Assembly (NCBI RefSeq): GCF_017303055.1
Contig: NZ_JAEKJT010000001.1
Location: forward strand, 1-64,000
DNA length: 64,000 nt
Direction: 5' to 3'
From: Halomonas litopenaei
GTDB lineage: Bacteria; Pseudomonadota; Gammaproteobacteria; Pseudomonadales; Halomonadaceae
Part shown: piece by piece, positions 42,187 to 49,759 of the stretch
Position numbering within the stretch: the first letter of the stretch is position 1
Layout: each line of letters begins with the position of its first letter
Made by a program: the position numbers and the translations under genes
Notes under the pieces: generated by a model
Databases searched by the model: none
Told to the model about the DNA's origin: nothing
Seen by the model: only the letters and a program-made list of their open reading frames with translations

Positions 42187-43362
42187 ATGAAGGTGGATGT
42201 GGTCATCATTGGCGCGGGTGCCGCGGGGTTAATGTGTGCGCTCACGGCCGGCTACGCCGGTCGCTCGGTCATGCTGATCGATCACGCCAACAAGCCGGGC
42301 AAGAAAATCCTGATGTCAGGCGGCGGCCGCTGCAACTTCACCAATATGGCGACCTCCGCTGCCAACTTCTTTTCCGCGAACCCGCACTTTTGTATTTCGG
42401 CTCTCAAGCGCTATCGCCCCGACCATTTTGTCGAGCTGGTAGAGCGGCATGGTCTGGAGTACGTAGAAAAGGCCCCCGGTCAGCTGTTCTGCGCCGACTC
42501 CGCCAAGGATCTGCTCAACGTGCTGTTGACCGAGTGTGACTGGGCCGGTGTCGAGCTGTGCTTGAAGACCCGCGTCGAGCGCATCGAACGCCAGGGGGAA
42601 GGCATACGCCTGACGACCTCGGCCGGTCGCATCGAGGCGGGAGCCGTGGTCATCGCCACAGGAGGCCTGTCGATTCCGACCATGGGTGCCAGTGGCTTTG
42701 GCTACGATATTGCCCGCCAGTTTGGGCTTGAGGTCACCGAGACACGGGCGGCCCTGGTGCCGTTCACCCTGACATCGCAATGGAAGGAGCGGGCTTCGGC
42801 GCTGTCGGGTCTGTCGACAGATGTCGTCGCCCGCTGTCGCGGTGGCGAGTACCGCGAGCCGCTGCTGTTCACCCATCGCGGGCTGTCGGGCCCTGCCATG
42901 CTGCAGATATCAAGCTATTGGCAGCCCGGCGATGACCTAGAGATTGACCTGCTCCCCGGTGAAGACGCCTTTGAGGCGCTGTGTATCGCCCGCCGAGAGA
43001 CGCCGAAGCGGCGCTTGTCGACCTGGCTGTCCGAGCGCTACCCGAAGCGCCTGGCTCAGGCGCTGGTGGAGTGGCACGGGGATGATGGCGTGCTGGCCGA
43101 GCGTTCCAACGCAAGCCTCGCGTCCTGGGCCGAATCCCTCAACCGCTGGCGCATCAAGCCCGCCGGCACTGAAGGCTGGCGCACAGCGGAAGTGACCATG
43201 GGGGGCGTGGCGGTCGACGCCATCTCCTCGAAGACCTTCGAGGTCCAGGGCCTGCCGCAGCTGCGCTTTATCGGTGAGGTCCTGGATGTGACCGGCGAGC
43301 TTGGCGGCTACAACTTCCAGTGGGCATGGGCCAGTGCCGTCGCCTGCGGGCAGTCGCTGTAG
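42187..43362 (+). CDS. HI0933/YhiN-family FAD-dependent oxidoreductase
   Basis: This 391-residue flavoprotein has the dinucleotide motif VIIGAGAAGLMCALTAGYAG at the N-terminus, followed by GKKILMSGGGRCNFTN, a hallmark of the HI0933 family, a mid-protein ATGGLSIPTMGASGFGYDIA and C-terminal VTGELGGYNFQWAWASG-like sequence (here WAWASAVACG). The family's physiological reaction is not established. GGAG lies 9 bases before the ATG at 42187. It converges with the LysR gene, 9 bases apart. Confidence 0.92.
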   Translation: MKVDVVIIGAGAAGLMCALTAGYAGRSVMLIDHANKPGKKILMSGGGRCNFTNMATSAANFFSANPHFCISALKRYRPDHFVELVERHGLEYVEKAPGQLFCADSAKDLLNVLLTECDWAGVELCLKTRVERIERQGEGIRLTTSAGRIEAGAVVIATGGLSIPTMGASGFGYDIARQFGLEVTETRAALVPFTLTSQWKERASALSGLSTDVVARCRGGEYREPLLFTHRGLSGPAMLQISSYWQPGDDLEIDLLPGEDAFEALCIARRETPKRRLSTWLSERYPKRLAQALVEWHGDDGVLAERSNASLASWAESLNRWRIKPAGTEGWRTAEVTMGGVAVDAISSKTFEVQGLPQLRFIGEVLDVTGELGGYNFQWAWASAVACGQSL

Positions 43363-43371
43363 GCAATCAGC

Positions 43372-44274
43372 TCAAGTAGCACAGGGCAGAGCTTCCATCT
43401 CGCTGACCAGGTGGTCGATAAAGCGACGAATGCGGGTGGGCAGGTGGTCGGCGTAGGGATAGACGGCGTAGATGTCGGCGTTGGGAAGCTGGTAGTCGGG
43501 CAGTACCTGTACCAGTCGTCCCTGCGCCAGATGCTCGTGCACGTCCCACTCTGCCCTTACGGCGATGCCGTGTCCGCGCATCGCCCAGGTCAGGACGCTC
43601 TCACCGTCGTTGGCGGACAGGTTGCCGCGGACCTTGATCTGATGGTGGCGCTCGCCGCGGGTAAAGCGCCAGTTGCCATAGGTGTCGTCGTTTTGCCTGA
43701 GCACGATGCAGTTGTGATCGCTGAGTTCCTCCGGTGTTCGGGGATGGCCGTGTCGGTCCAGATAGGCTGGCGAGGCGCACAGCAGGCGGCGATGTGAGGC
43801 GATCTTGCGCGCATGCAGTCCTGAGTCAGGCAGGCTGCCGAAGCGAATGCCGATGTCGAAGGCATTGGCCACCAGGTTGAGCGGGTGGTCCGATAGCTGA
43901 AGCTGGCAGTCGATACCGGGATATTGTTCGACAAACGTCGCAACAAAAGGGGCGATATGTCGGCGGCCAAACCCGAAAGGCGCGTTGATCCGAATCTGTC
44001 CCGAGGTGTCGTCGGAATTGACCTTCAGGGCGCGTTGTAGTGATGCCATATCGGCCAGCATCCGCTTGGCATAGCGCAGCATCACCACCCCATCCGGCGT
44101 CACACTCATCGCACGCGGGGTGCGATAAAACAGCTGAGTCTCCAGCGCTTTCTCCATGTTTGCCAATCGCTTGCTGGCCGCAGCAGGGGTTATGTCCAGG
44201 TCCTTGGCGGCGCGGGACAGGCTGCCGGCTTCGCACAGGTAGACAAAGAATTCGAGATCGGCAATGGATTTCAT
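43372..44274 (-). CDS. LysR-family regulator, DmlR-like
   Basis: The 300-residue regulator has an N-terminal winged helix (AGSLSRAAKDLDITPAAASK at about 16-35) and a C-terminal effector domain. The form of the HTH (AAASKRLANMEKAL) and of the effector part (PFGFGRRHIAPF, FDIGIRFG) is that of the CrgA/DmlR group. DmlR controls the D-malate dehydrogenase gene in E. coli, and here the divergent neighbour is a D-malate/tartrate-type dehydrogenase. Start is ATG 44274; the frame is open 21 codons upstream. A palindrome lies directly upstream of this start. Confidence 0.9.
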   Translation of the reverse strand: MKSIADLEFFVYLCEAGSLSRAAKDLDITPAAASKRLANMEKALETQLFYRTPRAMSVTPDGVVMLRYAKRMLADMASLQRALKVNSDDTSGQIRINAPFGFGRRHIAPFVATFVEQYPGIDCQLQLSDHPLNLVANAFDIGIRFGSLPDSGLHARKIASHRRLLCASPAYLDRHGHPRTPEELSDHNCIVLRQNDDTYGNWRFTRGERHHQIKVRGNLSANDGESVLTWAMRGHGIAVRAEWDVHEHLAQGRLVQVLPDYQLPNADIYAVYPYADHLPTRIRRFIDHLVSEMEALPCAT

Positions 44275-44276
44275 GG

Positions 44277-44292
44277 TTAACCCTAGGGTCAA
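44277..44292. promoter_or_regulatory. Palindrome TTAACCCTAGGGTCAA at the LysR start
   Basis: The inner ten bases, ACCCTAGGGT, are a perfect palindrome and the flanks are AT-rich, matching the T-N11-A form of LysR sites. It lies 2 bases from the LysR start codon, which suits autorepression. A second inverted repeat, ACCAG-N5-CTGGT, lies at 44363-44377 just before the dehydrogenase gene. Confidence 0.5.
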
Positions 44293-44399
44293 GGTAGCTT
44301 CAACCGCCAGTCTATTGCCGCTATTTCCTGCTGTCACTTAGCCTTCGTTGACACCATCAATGACCAGGTTTTCTGGTACGTCAACGAGGTCCAAGACAG

Positions 44400-45464
44400 A
44401 TGAGAACACACAAGGTAGCGATCATGCCCGGCGATGGGATCGGGCTGGAAGTCATCGAAGCGGGCAAGCAAGTACTGCAGGCTCTGGCCAAGAAAAGTGG
44501 CGACTTCGGCTTCGAATTTGAAGACTTTGACTGGAGCTCCAAGCGCTACCTGGAGCAGGGGCAGTACATTCCCGACGGTGGACTGGAGCGTCTGAAGGGC
44601 TTCGATGCCATCTATTTCGGTGCTGTGGGCAGCGAAGACGTGCCCGACCACGTGTCACTGTGGGAGCTGCGCCTGGCGATCTGCCAAGGGTTCGATCAGT
44701 ACGCCAATGTACGTCCGGCCAGAGTGCTGCCGGGGGTCAAGAGTCGCCTGCAAGGCGCCGACAAGATCGACTGGGTGATCGTCCGTGAAAACAGTGAGGG
44801 TGAGTATTCCGGCAACGGCGGCCGGGTGCATCAGGGGTTGCCTGACGAGATTGGCACTGAGCTCTCCATCTTTTCGCGCAAGGGCATCGAGCGTATCCAT
44901 CGCTTTGCCTTCGAGCTGGCCCAGAGCCGCCCGCGCAAGAAGCTGACGCTGGTGACCAAGTCCAATGCCCAGCGTCACGGCATGGTGCTTTGGGACCAGC
45001 TGTTCTTCGAAGTGGCCAAGGACTTTCCCGAGGTCGAGATCGACCGGGAGCTGGTGGATGCGGTGACCACCCGCATGGTGCTCAAGCCTGAGACCCTTGA
45101 CGTGGTGGTGGCCACCAACCTGCACGCTGACATTCTGTCTGATCTGGCGGCGGCGCTGTCCGGCAGCCTGGGCATCGCCCCGACCGCCAACCTGAACCCG
45201 GAACGCAACTTTCCATCGATGTTCGAGCCGATCCACGGCTCCGCCTTTGATATCGCAGGCCAAGGCATTGCCAACCCGGTGGGGTCGTTCTGGACGGCCG
45301 CGATGATGCTTGAACACCTCGGCGAAACCACTGCCGCAGAACGCCTGATGGCAGCCATCGAACGACTGACAGCCTCCGGCATGCAGACCAGGGATCTGGG
45401 CGGTGACGCCACTACCCGAGACGTGACCGCCGCCATCTGTGCAGATATTGAAGCCCAGGGATAA
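44400..45464 (+). CDS. Tartrate dehydrogenase / D-malate dehydrogenase (decarboxylating)
   Basis: The 354-residue enzyme belongs to the isopropylmalate/isocitrate dehydrogenase family. It has MPGDGIGLEVI at the start, LWELRLAICQGFDQYANVRP (20 residues) for substrate binding, VRENSEGEYSGNGG, the metal-site segment NLHADILSDLAAAL and the nucleotide loop FEPIHGSAFDIAGQGIANPV (20 residues). The REN/WELRL pattern and context match the TtuC/DmlA group, which oxidises D-malate, L-tartrate or meso-tartrate with NAD+. It is not LeuB. It is divergent from a DmlR-like regulator and followed by a TRAP transporter, which probably imports the substrate. Confidence 0.92.
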   Translation: MRTHKVAIMPGDGIGLEVIEAGKQVLQALAKKSGDFGFEFEDFDWSSKRYLEQGQYIPDGGLERLKGFDAIYFGAVGSEDVPDHVSLWELRLAICQGFDQYANVRPARVLPGVKSRLQGADKIDWVIVRENSEGEYSGNGGRVHQGLPDEIGTELSIFSRKGIERIHRFAFELAQSRPRKKLTLVTKSNAQRHGMVLWDQLFFEVAKDFPEVEIDRELVDAVTTRMVLKPETLDVVVATNLHADILSDLAAALSGSLGIAPTANLNPERNFPSMFEPIHGSAFDIAGQGIANPVGSFWTAAMMLEHLGETTAAERLMAAIERLTASGMQTRDLGGDATTRDVTAAICADIEAQG

Positions 45465-45629
45465 GCCTGACTCCCCCTGGTGCCGTGGCGTCGGGGGGCG
45501 ATGACGTGACTCGCGCAGCGTCATGTCCACCTGCGTGAGTCTCTGGGGAGTCGGAGACCATCGGCTCTCCGCTCCACAAGCCCAGCAAGAGGCTTGCCAG
45601 CAACAATCACAATATCGAGGAGCAACGCC

Positions 45630-46604
45630 ATGAACACCACACCGCTTATTGTCAGCGCACTGATCGCTGCCGCCGCCAGCCCGGTCTTCGCCTCCGACGA
45701 CTCGGCAGACTGGCCGCAGAGCGTCACCATCGGTACCGGCAGCCAGGGTGCCACCTATTACATCTACGGCAGCGGCTGGGGCAACCTGGTCGGCGAGCGC
45801 ACGGGCATTTCGTTTGGTGCCGAGGTCACCGGTGGCCCGGTGCAGAACGTCACCATGGTGCAGATGGGCGAGCATGAGTTCGGCATGGTCACCATGGGAC
45901 CCGCCTATCAGGCCTGGCAAGGCAACAGCCAGCTGGCGCCAGGGGTTGAGCACACCGACGTGCGGGCGGTCTTCCCGATGTACCAGACCGCACTGCAGGT
46001 CATTGCGCTCAAGGATTCGGGCATCGATTCTATCGCTGACCTGGACGGCAAGACCATCGGCATCGGGCCTGCCGGTGGAACCGGTGATCTCTACTTCCCG
46101 CAGATCTTCGACAAACTGGGTATCGAGGTCGACACCCGCAATGGCGGCGCCGCCGATCAGGCGGGGCAGGTCCAGGATGGCCTGCTCGATGCCTTTGCCT
46201 TCGCTTCCGGTATACCGGTTTCCGCGTTCAGTCAGCTCGAGGCGCAAGCCGACGTCAATATCTTCTCGTTCTCCCCGGAGGAAAGCGCGCAGTTCCTGGA
46301 GGACTTCCCTGCGTTAAGCGCTTCGTCGATTCCGGCGAGTGCCTATCAGTCGCTGGAACAACCGACCCCAGCCGTGTCGATCTGGAACTTTGCCATCACC
46401 CACAAGGACATGCCCGAAGGGCTGGTGTATGAGGTGACAAAGACGGTGATGGAAGAGCACGAGCGCATGCTCAAGGTGCACGGCTCGGCCAAGGAAACCC
46501 TGCCGGAGAACGCTTCCCAGAACAGCTTCATGCCCTGGCATCCGGGAGCGGTCCGTTGGTTCGAGGAAAACGGCTACGACATCCCGGACAACCTGGAAGG
46601 CTGA
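45630..46604 (+). CDS. TAXI-family TRAP transporter binding protein
   Basis: The 324-residue periplasmic protein has a signal peptide ending at SPVFASDD, then VTIGTGSQGATYYIYGSGWG and VQNVTMVQMGEHEFGMV, typical of TAXI (TRAP-associated extracytoplasmic immunogenic) solute receptors. A GIGPAGGTGDLYFP segment near residue 150 is also characteristic. It works with the fused permease encoded 95 bases downstream. GAGGAG lies 7 bases before the ATG. TAXI ligands are poorly known; by context a C4 dicarboxylate such as D-malate or tartrate is a reasonable guess. Confidence 0.93.
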   Translation: MNTTPLIVSALIAAAASPVFASDDSADWPQSVTIGTGSQGATYYIYGSGWGNLVGERTGISFGAEVTGGPVQNVTMVQMGEHEFGMVTMGPAYQAWQGNSQLAPGVEHTDVRAVFPMYQTALQVIALKDSGIDSIADLDGKTIGIGPAGGTGDLYFPQIFDKLGIEVDTRNGGAADQAGQVQDGLLDAFAFASGIPVSAFSQLEAQADVNIFSFSPEESAQFLEDFPALSASSIPASAYQSLEQPTPAVSIWNFAITHKDMPEGLVYEVTKTVMEEHERMLKVHGSAKETLPENASQNSFMPWHPGAVRWFEENGYDIPDNLEG

Positions 46605-46699
46605 TGCGCATGGGCCGGCCGATGTAGCGGCTGGCCTTGATGCCCTTGCGCCGAGGCCCTGGGTGGGTCTCGGCGTTGGTGATCTGAGGGACAACTAAC

Positions 46700-48898
46700 A
46701 TGACCACGACAAGACAAGCGGAGCCCGCTGGCGAGGTGGCTCCTCTGCACACGGTGGTGGCTGAGGGCGCCGACGACCTGCCCCGTGCCCATAATGAGCG
46801 CGTGCTTGACGGCCTGGTCGGCCGTACGGTGATGCTGGGGTGCGTGCTGTTTACGGCGATGCATCTCTATGCGCTGAACATTGCGCCGATCGAAACCTGG
46901 ACCTTTCGCATTCTTCACGTGGCAGGCGGCCTGCTGGTGGGGTTCGCGATCACCGCGGCGATGTCGGTAGACCCTGATGCGGTGACAAGCGGAGCGCGCC
47001 GGCCGTCTGGCGCCGAGCGGGCGATGGCCACGCTGACCCTGGCAGCGAGCCTGTATGCGGCGGGTTGTGCCCTGGTGCTGTGGGGACTCAGCGATGCCCG
47101 TGGCGCCGCCTTTCACCCTGCTTTACCGGTGCATCTGGCCGTCTCGCTGACGCTTTCCAGTACGCTCGGCGTGCTCGCAAGCTGGGCCTTCTGCCGGGCG
47201 CCGAGCAGTCGAGGGGACCGGATTCACTGGCCGGACCTGGCGTTGATGGTGTCGGCACTGGTGGTGGCCGCTTACCTGATCTTTGTCTTGGGCCGTTGGC
47301 GCATGGCGGCGGGAACACCATTGGTCGGCACCGCTGAGTGGCTGGTCGCGGCCAGCGGTATCCTGCTGATCATGGAGCTTACGCGGCGTATCGCGGGACT
47401 GGCGCTGATCGTCATCACTAGCGTCTTTCTGGTCTATGCCTTCGCCGGCCCCTACCTGCCCGGCATCCTGGCCCACGACGGCTACACCGCCAAGCGCTTC
47501 TTCACTTATCTGTACACCGACAGTGGGGTGCTTGGGCCGACCACGGCGGTATCGTCGACCTACATCATTCTGTTCATCACCTTTGCCGCCTTCTTGCAGG
47601 CGTCCAAGGTGGGCGACTACTTCGTCAACTTTGCCTTTGCCATGGCCGGGCGCTCCAGGGGTGGGCCCGCCAAGGTAGCCGTCTTTGCCTCGGGGCTGAT
47701 GGGCATGATCAACGGCACCTCTGCCGGCAATGTGGTGGCGACCGGGTCGCTGACCATTCCGCTGATGAAGCGGGTCGGCTATCACCCGCTGAGTGCCGGG
47801 GGAATCGAGGCGGCGGCCTCCACCGGTGGCCAGATCGTGCCGCCGATCATGGGTGCCGGGGCCTTCATCATGGCCGAGATTACCGGTATCCCGTATACCG
47901 AGATTGCCTTTGCCGCGCTGATTCCGGCGGCGTTGTACTTCCTCGCCATCTACCTGATGGTCGACCTGGAAGCGCGCCGGGATGGCATGCAGGGCCTGCC
48001 CAGGGAGCAGCTGCCCCAGGTGGGGGAGATGGTCAAGCGGGTCTACCTGTTCCTGCCGATCATCATCCTGATCGCCACGCTGTTCATGGGGTATTCGGTC
48101 ATCCGTGCGGGCACGCTGGCCATGGTCAGCGCCGCCGTGGTGTCCTGGCTGACGCCGCACTGGATGGGGCCGAAGGCCTTGCTCAGGGCGCTGGAGCTGG
48201 GCGCGCGGATGTCGGTGCCGTTGATCGCGGTGTGTGCCTGCGCCGGGATTATCGTCGGCGTCATCTCGCTGACCGGGGTGGGCGCGCGCTTTGCGTCCAT
48301 GCTGCTGGGAATTGCCGATACCAGCCATTTCCTGGCGCTGTTCTTCGCCATGTGCATCTCGATCCTGCTGGGCATGGGCATGCCCACCACGGCAGCGTAC
48401 GCGGTGGCCGCCTCGGTGGTGGCGCCAGGACTTCAGCAGATTGGCATCTCACCGCTGGTGTCCCATTTCTTCGTGTTCTACTACGCGGTGTTGTCGGCGA
48501 TCACGCCGCCAGTGGCGTTGGCGGGCTACGCGGCGGCAGCGATCTCCAACACCAATGCGCTGAAGACCGCGGCCACCTCATTCAAGTTCGGCCTGGCCGC
48601 CTTTATCGTGCCTTTCATGTTCTTCTACAGCCCTGCGCTGCTGATGCAAGGAGCCTGGTGGGAGATCGTCAGGGTGGCGGTCACCGCCAGCATCGGTATC
48701 TATCTGCTGGCGGCGGCGCTTCAGGGCTACTTCCTGGCAGCACCTGTGGGCTTGGTGGCAAGGCTGGTACTGGGAGTGGCTGCCCTGGCGATGATTGCTG
48801 GCGGACTGGTGACCGATCTGGTGGGGCTGGGGCTCGGTGCGACGATCTGGGGCGCCCAACGCTTGCGCCACAAGAGCGCCGGCACGCTGCCCTCCTGA
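46700..48898 (+). CDS. Fused TRAP permease (4TM + 12TM), TAXI type
   Basis: This 732-residue membrane protein joins a small-subunit-like N-terminal part (hydrophobic segments from about 45 to 215) to a DctM-like large permease. Large-subunit motifs are LMGMINGTSAGNVVATGSLT, AASTGGQIVPPIMGAGAFIM (20 residues) and LGMGMPTTAAYAVAASVVAP (20 residues). Fusion of both subunits is usual for TAXI systems. It uses a Na+ or H+ gradient with the binding protein upstream. A strong terminator follows at 49001. Confidence 0.94.
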   Translation: MTTTRQAEPAGEVAPLHTVVAEGADDLPRAHNERVLDGLVGRTVMLGCVLFTAMHLYALNIAPIETWTFRILHVAGGLLVGFAITAAMSVDPDAVTSGARRPSGAERAMATLTLAASLYAAGCALVLWGLSDARGAAFHPALPVHLAVSLTLSSTLGVLASWAFCRAPSSRGDRIHWPDLALMVSALVVAAYLIFVLGRWRMAAGTPLVGTAEWLVAASGILLIMELTRRIAGLALIVITSVFLVYAFAGPYLPGILAHDGYTAKRFFTYLYTDSGVLGPTTAVSSTYIILFITFAAFLQASKVGDYFVNFAFAMAGRSRGGPAKVAVFASGLMGMINGTSAGNVVATGSLTIPLMKRVGYHPLSAGGIEAAASTGGQIVPPIMGAGAFIMAEITGIPYTEIAFAALIPAALYFLAIYLMVDLEARRDGMQGLPREQLPQVGEMVKRVYLFLPIIILIATLFMGYSVIRAGTLAMVSAAVVSWLTPHWMGPKALLRALELGARMSVPLIAVCACAGIIVGVISLTGVGARFASMLLGIADTSHFLALFFAMCISILLGMGMPTTAAYAVAASVVAPGLQQIGISPLVSHFFVFYYAVLSAITPPVALAGYAAAAISNTNALKTAATSFKFGLAAFIVPFMFFYSPALLMQGAWWEIVRVAVTASIGIYLLAAALQGYFLAAPVGLVARLVLGVAALAMIAGGLVTDLVGLGLGATIWGAQRLRHKSAGTLPS

Positions 48899-49000
48899 GT
48901 CGCTACGCTGCCCTGTCAAGAACGGCAAGGCAGCGAAGACAGGGCGCAGCGATACCTGGCGTCTTGAAGCAGAGCGCAAGCCCGGGTGGCAAAGCGCGGG

Positions 49001-49030
49001 GAGGCGGCCTACGGGCCGCCTCTTTTTTAT
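49001..49030 (+). terminator. Terminator of the dehydrogenase-TRAP operon
   Basis: GAGGCGGCC (49001-49009) pairs perfectly with GGCCGCCTC (49014-49022) around TACG, followed by TTTTTTA. It separates the TRAP operon from the sigma-factor operon. Confidence 0.93.
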
Positions 49031-49195
49031 GCTACTACCTTGCACAGACGTGGAGGCTTCCTGTTCAAGGGATGCTGCCTGCGGTTTTTTTTCTCGGCCG
49101 CCCAAGGATCAGGGCATCAGCGACGTCTTTACATGAAGACGCCCCCCTGTGGGGTGATGTGATTTTCCGAGAGTCCGACCGCGAGGAGCGGCCAC

Positions 49196-49759
49196 TTGTC
49201 GATTCAACAGCCCGAAGCCCGGGTACCAACGGATATAGAACTGGTGAAGGGCGCTGCCGGAGGCGAGCGTGAGGCCTTCGCGCGCCTGCTGTCTCGCCAC
49301 TACGATCGGCTGTTTGCGCTGGCCTGGCGGCTGACCGGAAGCCGCGCCGAGGCCGAGGATCTGACCCAGGACATCTGTCTGGCACTACCCGATAAATTGC
49401 CGAGTTTTGACGGGCGTGCTGCCTTTTCCACCTGGCTGTATCGGGTCGCGGTCAACGCCGCCCATGATCGCCGCCGGCAGCAGGCTACTCGGCGCAAGGC
49501 TGCCGAGGGCTGGGAGGCTTGGGAGCAAGACCGACATCGGCGCAATCGACAGCGCGACGATGAGCATCGCTGGCTCGCCAGGGCGATGGCGACGCTGTCG
49601 ATGGAGCTGCGTGACACCGTGGCGCTGTCGCTGGGTGAAGGCATGACCCAGGCCCAGGTGGCCGAGGTGCTGGAGGTACCTGAGGGCACCGTAGCCTGGC
49701 GCATGAGTGAGGTGAAACGACAATTGAGCGCGCTGGCCCGGGGGGAGGAGGAAAGATGA
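49196..49759 (+). CDS. ECF-type RNA polymerase sigma factor
   Basis: The 187-residue protein has the sigma70 region 2 (about 25-95, with FARLLSRHYDRLFALAWRLT, AEDLTQDICL and FSTWLYRVAVNAAHD) and region 4 (130-180, with LRDTVALSLGEGMTQAQVAE and VPEGTVAWRMSEVKR). The start is a TTG supported by GAGGAG seven bases upstream. Its stop overlaps the start of the VWA gene (ATGA), so the two products are coupled. That protein may act as the anti-sigma factor. The promoter should lie in the 165 bases after the terminator. Confidence 0.93.
   Translation: MSIQQPEARVPTDIELVKGAAGGEREAFARLLSRHYDRLFALAWRLTGSRAEAEDLTQDICLALPDKLPSFDGRAAFSTWLYRVAVNAAHDRRRQQATRRKAAEGWEAWEQDRHRRNRQRDDEHRWLARAMATLSMELRDTVALSLGEGMTQAQVAEVLEVPEGTVAWRMSEVKRQLSALARGEEER

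Noticed and set aside
44655-46247. Long open frame of 530 codons on the - strand across the dehydrogenase and TAXI genes
   Set aside because: It crosses two confident genes and their spacer, and its translation is low-complexity and unlike any family.
47123-48328. Open frame of 401 codons opposite the TRAP permease
   Set aside because: His/Arg/Gln-rich shadow of a membrane-protein gene; no start signal and no recognisable domain.
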